From Pseudomonas sp. JQ170C (GTDB lineage Bacteria > Pseudomonadota > Gammaproteobacteria > Pseudomonadales > Pseudomonadaceae), in NCBI RefSeq assembly GCF_035581345.1, contig NZ_CP141608.1, positions 4,246,501 to 4,310,500 on the forward strand: a stretch of 64,000 nt of DNA, read 5' to 3'. The translations under genes were made by a program, and so were the position numbers. This document shows, piece after piece, positions 9,286-17,602 of the stretch; position 1 is the stretch's first letter; each line of letters starts with the position of its first letter. The notes beneath the pieces were generated by a model, which saw only the letters and a list, made by a program, of their open reading frames with translations, was not told the DNA's origin and made no database searches.

Positions 9286-10956
9286 ATGAGCCTGCAACTG
9301 AGCTTCGCTCAAGCCAGCGCCACGGGCCCCAGGGAGCAGAACCAGGATGCCCTGCGTCTGGTCACGCCCAACGCAGAGCTGGCCGCCAGCAAAGGCTACC
9401 TGTTTGCCCTGGCCGACGGTGTCAGCCAGTGCGCCGACGGCGGCCTGGCAGCGCGCGCCAGCCTGCAGGCCCTGGCGCTGGACTACTACGCCACCCCGGC
9501 CACCTGGAGCGTGCCACAGGCCCTGGACAAGCTGCTGCTGGCCCAGAATCGCTGGTTACGGGCCAACGGCGGCGGGCAACCGCTGCTGACCACCCTGAGC
9601 GCCCTGGTGATGCGTGGCCGGCGCTTTACCTTGGCGCACATCGGCGACTGCCGGGTGTATCGCTGGCAAGATCAGCAATTGCAGCGCATCAGCCAGGACC
9701 ATGTCTGGGACCAGCCGGGCATGCAGCACGTACTCAAGCGCGCCCTGGGCCTGGACCAGCATCTGCTGGTGGACTACCTGGAAGGCGACATGCGCCCAGG
9801 CGAGTGCTTTGCTCTCCTCAGCGACGGTATCTGGGCGAGCCTGAGCGAAACCCAGATCACGTCGGTGCTGCGTGAGCAACCTGACTTGCAGGAGGCTGCA
9901 CAGACACTGGTCAGGACAGCCCACTTATGCGGCAGCCAGGACAATGCCAGCGCGCTACTGGTGCGGATCGAGCAATTGGGCACGGCATCCCTTGGCGATG
10001 CCTTGGCCCAGCATCAGCAATGGCCGTTGCCACCCGCGCTGCGCATCGGCCAGGGCATCGACGGCTGGCAGGTCGAGCAGCCACTGGGGCACAGTCGTCA
10101 GTCGCTGTTGTATCGGGTACGCGATCACCAGCAAAACCCCTGGCTGTTGAAAACCCTGCCATTGACGCGGGAGAACGAGCCCGGCGCCCTGCAGGGCCTG
10201 CTGTTGGAGGAATGGTTTCTACGGCGCATGGCAGGCCGCTTTTTTCCGGAAGTACATGTGGCCGGCCAGCGCCAGCACCTGTATTACGTGATGCGTGAAT
10301 ACCGCGGCCAGACCCTGGCCCAACTGCTGAAACAGTCCGGCCCGCTGCCGCTGGCGCAGTGGCAAGGGCTCGCCCAGCAACTGCTCCAGGCCGTTGGCAT
10401 GCTGCATCGGCGCAACATCCTGCATCGCGACATCAAGCCCGAAAACATCCACCTGGACGAAAAAGGCCAACTGCGCCTGCTTGATTTCGGCCTGGCGTAT
10501 TGTCCCGGCCTCTCCGAGGACCGCGCCCATGAGTTGCCGGGCACACCCTCGTTTATCGCCCCCGAAGCATTTGAAGGCCAGGCGCCGAGCCCGCGGCACG
10601 ACCTCTACAGCGTCGGTGTGACGCTGTTCTACCTGCTCACCGGTCAGTACCCCTACGGCGAAATAGAAGCCTTCCAGCGGCCCCGCTTCACCCAGCCGGC
10701 CAGTGCCGCAAGGTTTCGCCCCGATGTGCCGGAGTGGCTGGAGCAGAACCTGACCCAGGCCGTTGCAGCCGACCCGGCCCAGCGCTTTGAAACTGCCGAG
10801 CAGTGGCTGTTGTTGCTTGAGCAAGGCGAACGCCAGCCGCTGACGCTACGGCCACGCCCGTTGCTTGAGCGTGAGCCGATGAAAGTCTGGCGCGGCCTGG
10901 CATTGCTGTCCTTGTTACTGAACCTGATTCTGCTGATCAGCCTGCTAAAGGGCTGA
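9286..10956 (+). CDS. PP2C phosphatase / Ser-Thr protein kinase fusion, C-terminal membrane anchor
   Basis: The 556-residue protein joins two opposing activities. Residues 1-235 form a PP2C phosphatase (metal-binding ADGVSQCADGG, LAHIGDCRVYR, LLSDGIW, GSQDNAS). Residues about 255-525 form a Hanks-type kinase, with the beta-3 lysine in WLLKTLPL, the catalytic loop HRDIKPENI near 379, DFGLAY near 399 and GTPSFIAPEA. A single hydrophobic helix at about 537-554 ends the protein, so it is anchored to the inner membrane with both domains in the cytoplasm. Genes of this type sit beside nitrate transporters in Pseudomonas, but I know of no established substrate. It may tune nitrate uptake or the cobA/nitrite reductase steps, which is inference. 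Confidence 0.92.
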   Translation: MSLQLSFAQASATGPREQNQDALRLVTPNAELAASKGYLFALADGVSQCADGGLAARASLQALALDYYATPATWSVPQALDKLLLAQNRWLRANGGGQPLLTTLSALVMRGRRFTLAHIGDCRVYRWQDQQLQRISQDHVWDQPGMQHVLKRALGLDQHLLVDYLEGDMRPGECFALLSDGIWASLSETQITSVLREQPDLQEAAQTLVRTAHLCGSQDNASALLVRIEQLGTASLGDALAQHQQWPLPPALRIGQGIDGWQVEQPLGHSRQSLLYRVRDHQQNPWLLKTLPLTRENEPGALQGLLLEEWFLRRMAGRFFPEVHVAGQRQHLYYVMREYRGQTLAQLLKQSGPLPLAQWQGLAQQLLQAVGMLHRRNILHRDIKPENIHLDEKGQLRLLDFGLAYCPGLSEDRAHELPGTPSFIAPEAFEGQAPSPRHDLYSVGVTLFYLLTGQYPYGEIEAFQRPRFTQPASAARFRPDVPEWLEQNLTQAVAADPAQRFETAEQWLLLLEQGERQPLTLRPRPLLEREPMKVWRGLALLSLLLNLILLISLLKG

Positions 10957-10985
10957 CAGCCTCCGTTGCCGATGAGGAATACCCG

Positions 10986-11723
10986 ATGAATGCAAAAGTC
11001 TGGCTGATTGGCGCAGGTCCCGGTGATCCGGAATTGCTGACACTCAAGGCCGTGCGCGCCCTGGGCGAGGCCGAAGTGGTTTTGATCGACGATCTGGTCA
11101 ACCCACTGATCCTGGAGCATTGCCCACAGGCGAGGGTCATAGCCGTGGGCAAGCGCGGCGGCTGCCGCTCGACGCCCCAGGCGTTCATCCAGCGCCTGAT
11201 GTTGCGCTATGCCCGCCAGGGACGCTGCGTGGCACGGCTGAAGGGGGGCGATCCGTGCATTTTCGGGCGTGGCGGTGAAGAGGCAGCCTGGCTGCACGAC
11301 CATGGCATCGAAGCCGAGCTGGTCAATGGAATTACTGCCGGACTTGCAGGAGCCACCCAGTGTGGTATCTCCCTGACCCTGCGCGGTGTCAGCCGCGGCG
11401 TGACGCTGGTAACCGCCCATACCCAGGACGACAGCCCGCTGAACTGGCAAGCGCTTGCCCAGGGCGGTACCACCCTGGTGGTGTACATGGGCGTCAGCAA
11501 ACTGGATGAGGTGCGCCAAGGCTTGATGGAAGGTGGCATGTCGGCTGATACACCGGTGGCCATGATCGAGAACGCATCCCTGCCCCAACAACGCGAACAA
11601 CGTAGCACCCTGGCCCACATGACCGAGGACGCTGCCAGCTTCGAGCTGTGCAGCCCGGCCATCCTGGTGATCGGTGAGGTGGCAGGCCAACACGCGGCTG
11701 GGCTGATCCAACTGAGCGCCTGA
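10986..11723 (+). CDS. cobA: Uroporphyrinogen-III C-methyltransferase (CobA/NirE type)
   Basis: The 245-residue monofunctional enzyme adds two methyl groups from SAM to uroporphyrinogen III to make precorrin-2, the first step to siroheme and cobalamin. Motifs are GAGPGDPELLTLKAVRAL at the N-terminus, LKGGDPCIFGRGGEE, and GITAGLAGATQCGISLTLR. In a nitrate cluster it most likely supplies siroheme for assimilatory nitrite reductase. No nirBD or nitrate reductase genes are in the window. Transcription ends at a palindromic terminator shared with oprF. Confidence 0.94.
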   Translation: MNAKVWLIGAGPGDPELLTLKAVRALGEAEVVLIDDLVNPLILEHCPQARVIAVGKRGGCRSTPQAFIQRLMLRYARQGRCVARLKGGDPCIFGRGGEEAAWLHDHGIEAELVNGITAGLAGATQCGISLTLRGVSRGVTLVTAHTQDDSPLNWQALAQGGTTLVVYMGVSKLDEVRQGLMEGGMSADTPVAMIENASLPQQREQRSTLAHMTEDAASFELCSPAILVIGEVAGQHAAGLIQLSA

Positions 11724-11735
11724 ATCGCAGGCAAA

Positions 11736-11763
11736 GAAAAGCCCGGCCTAGGCCGGGCTTTTC
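11736..11763. terminator. Bidirectional terminator between cobA and oprF
   Basis: AAAAGCCCGGCC-TA-GGCCGGGCTTTT is a perfect palindrome with A-run and T-run on both sides, at 11736-11763. It stands between two convergent genes and can end both transcripts. Confidence 0.95.
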
Positions 11764-11780
11764 AGTAGCGCTTGGACCAA

Positions 11781-12818
11781 TTACTTGGCTTGGGCTTCTA
11801 CTTGTGCTTCTACGCGACGGTTAACAGCGCGACCAGCGTCGGTGGCGTTGTCAGCAACCGGACGGGTTTCACCGTAGCCAACCGACTCAACGCGAGTCGA
11901 CTCAACACCGTACTCGTTGGTCAGAACTTGCTTAACGGCGTTTGCACGACGCTCAGACAGTTTCTGGTTGTAAGCGTCAGGACCGACGGAGTCAGTGTGA
12001 CCTTCAACAGTGGTGGTGGTCTGTGGGTACTGCTTCATGAAGTCAGCCAGGTTTTTGATGTCACCGTAGCTGTTCTGCTTGACGACCGACTTGTCGAAGT
12101 CGAACTTGACGTCCAGCTCAACACGTACGACTTCAGCAACAGCTGGGCAGCCGTCAGCGTCAACGGTAACGTTGGCTGGGGTGTCAGGGCACTTGTCGAC
12201 GTTGTCGCAAACGCCGTCGTTGTCGCTGTCGGAGCAGACTTCAGCTACTGGAGCTGGAGCTGGAGCAACCTTGCCGCCGCTGCCACCGAAGTTCAGACCC
12301 AGACCGAGGGATGGACCCCACTCGGTGTTGCCGTTGTCGATGTTGTACATGGCTTCAACGCCGGCACGGGCGAAGAACATGTCGGTGATGTACCACTTGG
12401 CGCCAGCGCCAACGTTGGCGAAGGTGGAGTGGTCACGGCCGTTGTTGAAGCTCTGGCCCAGGCTTTCGTGCGCGAAACCAGCCGAGACGTAAGGACGTAC
12501 TGCGTCGCCTACGGTGCCCAGGTGGTAGGTAGCGTCCAGCTTGGCCTTGGAACCTTTGATGTCCTTGTTGAAGACATCGCCACGAACGTTGTGAGTTTCG
12601 TTGTAGCCCAGATCCAGCGACAGGTCGTCAGTCAGGAAGTAACCGAGGCGAACACCAGGGTTGGTGCCGTCGTTCTGAAAATTGCGCTCGCTATCGTAGT
12701 ACTGCTTGGTAACGTTGCCTTCAATTTCGACCGCGCCTTGGCCTTGTGCCAGAGCGCCGAGCGAAGTTGCGGCTACAAGAGAACCAATGGCCAAGCCCAA
12801 GGTGTTTTTCAATTTCAT
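11781..12818 (-). CDS. oprF: Major outer membrane porin OprF
   Basis: The 345-residue protein begins with a signal peptide (MKLKNTLGLAIGSLVAATSL) cleaved near residue 24. An eight-stranded beta-barrel of about 160 residues is followed by a Pro/Ala linker (APAPAPVAEVC) and a thrombospondin-3-like segment with four cysteines (CSDSDNDGVCDNVDKCPDTP). The C-terminal OmpA domain binds peptidoglycan (VEGHTDSVGPDAYNQKLSERR). OprF is the general porin and structural link of the Pseudomonas envelope. Codon use is more restricted than in neighbours, as expected for a very highly expressed gene. sigX lies directly upstream, and part of oprF transcription is SigX dependent in this genus. Confidence 0.98.
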   Translation of the reverse strand: MKLKNTLGLAIGSLVAATSLGALAQGQGAVEIEGNVTKQYYDSERNFQNDGTNPGVRLGYFLTDDLSLDLGYNETHNVRGDVFNKDIKGSKAKLDATYHLGTVGDAVRPYVSAGFAHESLGQSFNNGRDHSTFANVGAGAKWYITDMFFARAGVEAMYNIDNGNTEWGPSLGLGLNFGGSGGKVAPAPAPVAEVCSDSDNDGVCDNVDKCPDTPANVTVDADGCPAVAEVVRVELDVKFDFDKSVVKQNSYGDIKNLADFMKQYPQTTTTVEGHTDSVGPDAYNQKLSERRANAVKQVLTNEYGVESTRVESVGYGETRPVADNATDAGRAVNRRVEAQVEAQAK

Positions 12819-12879
12819 CCGTTAAATCCCCATCTGGTGATAGTTAAGCAGTCCCACCAACATCCGGGGGACAACTCGA

Positions 12880-12903
12880 CGGCAAGTCTAGCAGAACTTG
12901 CCG
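12880..12903. repeat. Inverted repeat in the sigX-oprF intergenic region
   Basis: CGGCAAGT (12880-12887) and ACTTGCCG (12896-12903) are perfect inverted arms around an 8-base spacer, in the 110-bp gap before oprF. It may be a weak terminator after sigX or a hairpin in the oprF leader. No T-run follows on the minus strand. Confidence 0.5.
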
Positions 12904-12928
12904 GTACGTTAGAGATATTTGCGCGCCG

Positions 12929-13519
12929 CTAAGTTTCAGCAAGGCCCGCAAATTTCTCACGTAGCTTGTCAAGCGCACGCTTGTACCGCATTTTCGTTGC
13001 GCTCAGGCCCATATGCATGATATCGGCGATCTCCTGAAATTCCAGTTCTGCGACAAATCGTAGCACCAGAATTTCACGGTCAATCGGATTTACATGCACT
13101 AGCCATTTATCCAGTCCGCCTTTCTCTTCCGGTTTCGGCGCCTTCTCTTCCGAGGCTTCCTCAAGTGGATCAAGACTCAAGGCATCCATCAGTCGACGCT
13201 TGCGCCGCTCCTTGCGGTACTGGGTGATGCATTCGTTATACGTGATGCTATAGAGCCATGTTTTGAACTTCGACTTACCCTCGAAGTTCTTCAGGCCATA
13301 GAGCACCTTTAGCATGACCTCCTGACAGACATCGTCAGCATCCCGATCGTTCCCCAGATAACGTGCACACACGTTAAAAAGAGTTCGCTGGTAACGGCGC
13401 ATGAGTTCCTCATACGCGCGAGTAACATGAAACAGCTCCTCATGCGAACGCGCCACCAACTCCTCATCAGTGAGCTCGCGGGGGTCGTAACGCATGGGCA
13501 GCGAGTGAACTTTATTCAA
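12929..13519 (-). CDS. sigX: ECF sigma factor SigX
   Basis: The 196-residue ECF sigma factor has region 2 (ARYLGNDRDADDVCQEVMLK, FKTWLYSITYNECI) and region 4 (IDREILVLRFVAELEFQEIADIM, helix-turn-helix near residues 155-185), joined by an acidic linker (EEASEEKAPKPEE). SigX controls oprF and fatty-acid and envelope genes and responds to osmotic and membrane stress. No anti-sigma factor gene is adjacent. The mechanosensitive channel gene cmpX upstream is the usual neighbour and a suspected sensor. The start used is TTG 13519, because MNKVHSLPMRYDP matches the family; ATG 13495 is the alternative. Confidence 0.95.
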   Translation of the reverse strand: MNKVHSLPMRYDPRELTDEELVARSHEELFHVTRAYEELMRRYQRTLFNVCARYLGNDRDADDVCQEVMLKVLYGLKNFEGKSKFKTWLYSITYNECITQYRKERRKRRLMDALSLDPLEEASEEKAPKPEEKGGLDKWLVHVNPIDREILVLRFVAELEFQEIADIMHMGLSATKMRYKRALDKLREKFAGLAET

Positions 13520-13608
13520 AACGGATCTGGCCGACAGTCAGGTCAATGTCGCCGCTTACCCCTGCCTGGGGCAATTTTGCGGCGGCATACATTAGCAGGA
13601 TTACTCGG

Positions 13609-14433
13609 TCAGCGGCTATTGACCCGCTGTTCCAGGAGAATCCGGTTGGACAACGAGACCAGCTCGCCATCGTCAGTCAGCAACGTCGTCTTGACGGTTC
13701 CGATCTCTTCGATCTGCCCTTCAACCTCTCCAACCTGCACCTGTTGGCCCACCTGGTACAGCTCACGCACATAGATTCCGGCCAGAATCTGCCCGGCGAT
13801 TTCACGACTGCCCAGGCCCATTGCCAGCGCAACGGCCAGACCAACGGTAATCAACCCAATGACGATGACGTGGTTGAGCAGGTCAGTCTTGACCTCGAGC
13901 TGGCTGATTGCTACCGAGATACTGATGATGATGACCAAACCCTGGGCGATGCGGCCAACACCTGCGGCATATTCCAGGCCAATGCCCTCGGCTGCACCGC
14001 GCACCAGACCGTTCACAAGCTGTGCCAGCAACACACCAGCCAGGAGCACCAGCGCCGCGCCAAACACCTTCGGCAGGTACAGGGCGAGCATGTCCAGCGT
14101 CGCCGAGACCCGCTCTAGGCCTAGGGATTCGGCAGCAGACACGAGGAAAATCAACAGCACGAACCAATAGACGATCTTGCCGATCAACGTCGAGATCGGC
14201 ACCTGGATGCCAACCCGGCTGAGCATCTTGGTCAGGCCGGTACCGCCCATCAGGCGATCGAGGCCCAACTTGGCCAGCAACTTGGAAAGCAAGGTGTCGA
14301 GCAACTTGGCAACAACAAAGCCCAACAGCACCACGACCAGTGCGCCAAATAGATTGGGGATGAAGTTTGCCACTTTGGTCCACAACGCAGTCATCGCGGT
14401 GACCAGGCTCTGGGTCCAGAGATCAAGTTCCAT
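13609..14433 (-). CDS. cmpX: MscS-family mechanosensitive channel CmpX
   Basis: The 274-residue inner membrane protein has several helices (IPNLFGALVVVLLGFVVAKL, IVYWFVLLIFLVSAAE, VFGAALVLLAGVLLAQLV, LVIIISISVAISQ, VIVIGLITVGLAVALAMGLG). A short MscS-like beta domain follows (IAGQILAGIYVRELYQVGQQVQVGEVEGQIEEIG). It is the CmpX protein of the cmaX-crfX-cmpX-sigX-oprF cluster, thought to sense membrane tension and influence SigX activity. ATG 14433 is two bases after the crfX stop. TTG 14439, which overlaps that stop, is also possible. Confidence 0.92.
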   Translation of the reverse strand: MELDLWTQSLVTAMTALWTKVANFIPNLFGALVVVLLGFVVAKLLDTLLSKLLAKLGLDRLMGGTGLTKMLSRVGIQVPISTLIGKIVYWFVLLIFLVSAAESLGLERVSATLDMLALYLPKVFGAALVLLAGVLLAQLVNGLVRGAAEGIGLEYAAGVGRIAQGLVIIISISVAISQLEVKTDLLNHVIVIGLITVGLAVALAMGLGSREIAGQILAGIYVRELYQVGQQVQVGEVEGQIEEIGTVKTTLLTDDGELVSLSNRILLEQRVNSR

Positions 14434-14435
14434 AT

Positions 14436-14684
14436 TCAATCGGCCTTATCAGCTTTACGAGCGGTAGCGTTACGTCGGACCGGCGCGACATGCGCCGAGC
14501 CATTGTTGACGGCAATCATCAGTGCCTGGCTCCAGCGGCCAAGCAGGCTGAACAGATCACCCGCACCCACCTGACGGTTGGCGGTTTTCAGGACCCGGCC
14601 AAGGCACGCATCGTCATCTCGGTCCTGGCCGGACGACGAAGCCTTGAGCAGGTCTCGCAGGGATTCTTCAAACGGATCGTGCAT
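14436..14684 (-). CDS. crfX: CrfX small conserved protein
   Basis: The 82-residue protein begins MHDPFEESLRDLLKASSSG and ends in a basic tail (RRNATARKADKAD). It has no membrane helix or signal peptide. In Pseudomonas this place between cmaX and cmpX is occupied by crfX, a small protein of unknown function. GAGGTG precedes ATG 14684. The name rests on position and size. Confidence 0.8.
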   Translation of the reverse strand: MHDPFEESLRDLLKASSSGQDRDDDACLGRVLKTANRQVGAGDLFSLLGRWSQALMIAVNNGSAHVAPVRRNATARKADKAD

Positions 14685-14785
14685 GGGCACCTCGCGCAAT
14701 ATCTGTCAAAGACGAGATCGCCCCGGCGCGGGTCACATGAACCCGGCAGACAGTAAATGACTGAGCGTTCACAAAAGCCACTGCC

Positions 14786-15781
14786 TCATACCCAGCGCAG
14801 GCGGCGGAACAACCACCACTGCCCCAGCGCCAAACCCAGCACCAGCAGGCTGGCGAACAGGAAACCGTAGGGGCTTTCGGCACCTGGAATGCCCCCGACG
14901 TTGATCCCCAGCAACCCGGTCACAAAGCTCATGGGCAGGAAAATACAGGTGATGATGCCGAAGCGGTACATGGTTCGGTTCATCCGCTCGGCCCGGCGAC
15001 GATCCTCGCTTTCCAGCACCAGGGCCGCCCGCTCGCGGGTCAACTCGAGTTCTTCCAGGTAGCGGATCAGGCTGTTGTTCAGCTCGTTCCAGTAGTCGGC
15101 GTCGTCTTCGGCGAACCAGCTCCACTTGTTACGTGCCAACTGGGCGTAGATTTCGCGCTGTGGGGCGAGAAAGCGTCGCAAACCGGCAGCACGACGGCGA
15201 ATCTGCTGCAAGGAACCCTGCTCTGGCGCATACCGTTTGTCAGCTTCGAGTTTTTCTTCTTCCAGGTCGACCACTTCCGAGAGGTCGCTGAGCAATGCCT
15301 GAACCTTCTCGGTGAGCAATTGCGCCATGCTCAAAAGCAGCTCGGAGGCGGTTTTCGGCCCGCGCCCTTCGGCCAATTGCTGCAGCAGCTCGTCGCTGGC
15401 GCGCAGGGGTCGCAAGCGGAGTGAAATCACTCGCTGCGCCTGGGCAAAGATACGTACCGAGACCATGTCTTCAGGCTCGGCACCGGGATTGAGATTGACC
15501 CCGCGCAGAAACAGCAACATCTGCTCTTCTGGCAAGGTCAGTAACCGAGGACGGGTGTTTTCTTCTAGCAGCAGGTCGCAGGCGAACTCGTTCAGGCCAC
15601 TGTCGTGGCGCAACCAGGTCCGGGTTTGCGGGTGACTACGGTCCCAGTGCAACCAGAGGCTCTGCTCTGGCTGCAACTGCAGATCGTTCAGTTCAGTTCG
15701 AGCGATCGAACGCGCACCGCCTTTGCCATCGAGCACCAGGGCATGTACCAGCCCCCACTGCGCGTTTTCTTCCTCGAACAT
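14786..15781 (-). CDS. cmaX: CorA/ZntB-like divalent metal transporter CmaX
   Basis: The 331-residue protein has a large cytoplasmic N-terminal domain with a long helical stalk (about 160-265) and two C-terminal helices (ITCIFLPMSFVTGLLGINVG and GFLFASLLVLGLALGQWWLF). The pore loop after helix 1 reads GINVGGIPG near residue 292. That resembles the GxN motif of ZntB-type members rather than the GMN of CorA, so zinc or another divalent metal is possible. It heads the envelope-stress cluster. The gap to crfX is 101 bases, so crfX-cmpX-sigX may have its own promoter. Confidence 0.88.
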   Translation of the reverse strand: MFEEENAQWGLVHALVLDGKGGARSIARTELNDLQLQPEQSLWLHWDRSHPQTRTWLRHDSGLNEFACDLLLEENTRPRLLTLPEEQMLLFLRGVNLNPGAEPEDMVSVRIFAQAQRVISLRLRPLRASDELLQQLAEGRGPKTASELLLSMAQLLTEKVQALLSDLSEVVDLEEEKLEADKRYAPEQGSLQQIRRRAAGLRRFLAPQREIYAQLARNKWSWFAEDDADYWNELNNSLIRYLEELELTRERAALVLESEDRRRAERMNRTMYRFGIITCIFLPMSFVTGLLGINVGGIPGAESPYGFLFASLLVLGLALGQWWLFRRLRWV

Positions 15782-15808
15782 TCCTGCTCCACTCAGCGGT
15801 CTACGTGC

Positions 15809-16297
15809 TTATTCAGGCATCTTAAGCGGGCTTGGCGAGACAATCACGCCGTTGTTGTCGGCGTAAATGTACTCACCCGGGCGGAAGGTCACCCCGGCAA
15901 AGTTCACCACCACGTTGAGGTCACCGATGCCGCGCTTGTCGGTCTTCATCGGGTGGCTGGCCAATGCCTGCACACCAACGTCAGTCTGGGCGATGACGTC
16001 GACATCGCGGATGCACCCATAGATCACCAGGCCTTCCCAACCGTTCTTGGCAGCCTTTTCGGCGAGCATGTCGCCCAGCAGCGCTCGCCGCAGCGAACCA
16101 CCACCATCGACCACCAGCACTTTGCCCTTGCCGTCCAGGTCAACCTGCTCCTTGACCAGGGAGTTATCCTCGAAGCACTTGATGGTAACGATTTCCCCAC
16201 CAAAGGAATCGCGGCCACCGAAGTTGCTGAACATCGGCTCCAGCACCTGGACCAGATCCGGGTAGGTGTCGCACAAGTCGGGCGTGAGGTAATGCAT
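15809..16297 (-). CDS. rraA: RraA family protein (ribonuclease E inhibitor / HMG-OAA aldolase fold)
   Basis: The 162-residue protein matches RraA throughout ([76 protein letters not shown]). In E. coli, RraA trimers bind RNase E and slow mRNA decay. Related proteins are 4-hydroxy-4-methyl-2-oxoglutarate aldolases with the same GD...R...D metal site, and databases use both names for the Pseudomonas protein. AGGAG lies 6 bases before ATG 16297. Confidence 0.92.
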   Translation of the reverse strand: MHYLTPDLCDTYPDLVQVLEPMFSNFGGRDSFGGEIVTIKCFEDNSLVKEQVDLDGKGKVLVVDGGGSLRRALLGDMLAEKAAKNGWEGLVIYGCIRDVDVIAQTDVGVQALASHPMKTDKRGIGDLNVVVNFAGVTFRPGEYIYADNNGVIVSPSPLKMPE

Positions 16298-16496
16298 GGG
16301 TAACTCCTGTCGATTGCCAAGACATTGGAAGTAAGTGTCGCAGTGTCATTGAAGAGACGAGGTGCAGCGATACCGCCCAAGGCTACACCGTCCAGCGACG
16401 TCCGGTCACCCGATGTCGCGCTGCGCCCACTTTCTCAATGAACATATCAACTTCGTCAAAGCCAAAAATGACCAAAATCACAAAGTGCGTCACATC

Positions 16497-17495
16497 TTAG
16501 CGATAACCCGGCGCTGGCGAAACGCTCGGTGCTACCTCTTCAAACAACGGTTCCAAGGGGTTGCGCAACCAGCGCTCGACCAAGGGCCAGACCTGTACCT
16601 GCGCCGCCTTGCTGACCAACATATCGACATGACCGAAGTTGTCGAAGCCCTCTTCACGCCCAAGGCGCACGAACTGCTTGGCGTCACTGCCCACCTGCTC
16701 AAACAGCTTGCGGCAGGCCCAGACCGGGTCCTGCAGGTCACCCGCCGCCGCCACGGCCAGTACCGGCACACTCACCTCGGCAAGGCCGGCCCACCAGTCA
16801 CGCTCCTTGTCGCCGAATCGGCCGAACAGACCAAACCAGCGCATGCTTTCCAGGGCCAGGCCGATGGGCTCGTCTTCCGGTCCGCGCTTGAGCCGAGCAC
16901 CCGAGATCTGCGCAAAACGCTTGAGCAACACTCGGCCGCCCCATTCCACCGGCGGGATTTTCAACGGCCAATAGGTGCGGCTGACCTGGGTGCCGAAAAA
17001 CGCGGCGCTGGCGACCAGGTCGGCGTCCAGGTACCGCCCGCCCAGCGCAGCGGCCAAGGTGGTGCCGCCGAGGGAATGGCCCAGCCAATGTGCCGCGTGG
17101 CCACTCTTTTCCCTGACGAAGGCACCAATTACCGGCAGGTCATAGCGTGCATAGTCGGAAACCCGATTATTGCGATAGTCGCGGTTACGCGGGGACAAGC
17201 CGTGGCCGCGCATTTCCGGAATCCACACATCAAAACCGGCACGCGCCAGTTGCGCACCCAGGCCAACGCCCCGGGGCGAATACCAGAAGCGCCGGTTAGA
17301 AAAGCTGCCATGCAGCAAAATGACCGGGATGCCACGCACCTCGGTCTGATCGGCCATGCCCAGGCGGGTAAGCGCGAGTTCCACGGTGCGATCCGGGCTG
17401 TTACCGGCCTTGATCCGGTAGACATCTTCGCTCAGATCACCCCGGCGCTCGGCACTGAGCAGGGCCACGGGAAATAGGGTGCTGCTGCTTTGCAT
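16497..17495 (-). CDS. Alpha/beta hydrolase
   Basis: The 332-residue protein has the alpha/beta hydrolase fold: HGSFSNRRFWYSPRGVGLGA for the oxyanion region and strand 3, the nucleophile elbow GHSLGG near residue 144, and a C-terminal FGHVDMLV carrying the catalytic histidine. No signal peptide is clear. The substrate cannot be told from sequence; members are annotated as lipases or esterases. It stands alone between rraA and ppsA. Confidence 0.85.
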   Translation of the reverse strand: MQSSSTLFPVALLSAERRGDLSEDVYRIKAGNSPDRTVELALTRLGMADQTEVRGIPVILLHGSFSNRRFWYSPRGVGLGAQLARAGFDVWIPEMRGHGLSPRNRDYRNNRVSDYARYDLPVIGAFVREKSGHAAHWLGHSLGGTTLAAALGGRYLDADLVASAAFFGTQVSRTYWPLKIPPVEWGGRVLLKRFAQISGARLKRGPEDEPIGLALESMRWFGLFGRFGDKERDWWAGLAEVSVPVLAVAAAGDLQDPVWACRKLFEQVGSDAKQFVRLGREEGFDNFGHVDMLVSKAAQVQVWPLVERWLRNPLEPLFEEVAPSVSPAPGYR

Positions 17496-17554
17496 AGGGT
17501 TCTTGTACGAAAAAGGGCGGGAACCATCACTGGAACTCGCCCTGGAAGATCAAC

Positions 17555-17591
17555 GAAAGGCGCGGCCACGAATTTGGCGGCCGCGCCTTTC
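17555..17591. terminator. GC-rich hairpin after ppsA
   Basis: GAAAGGCGCGGCC (17555-17567) is perfectly inverted as GGCCGCGCCTTTC (17579-17591), eleven bases apart. It lies just beyond the ppsA stop. The T-run is only three bases, so it may be a weak terminator or an mRNA-stabilising hairpin. Confidence 0.65.
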
Positions 17592-17602
17592 ACTTCAGTA
17601 CA

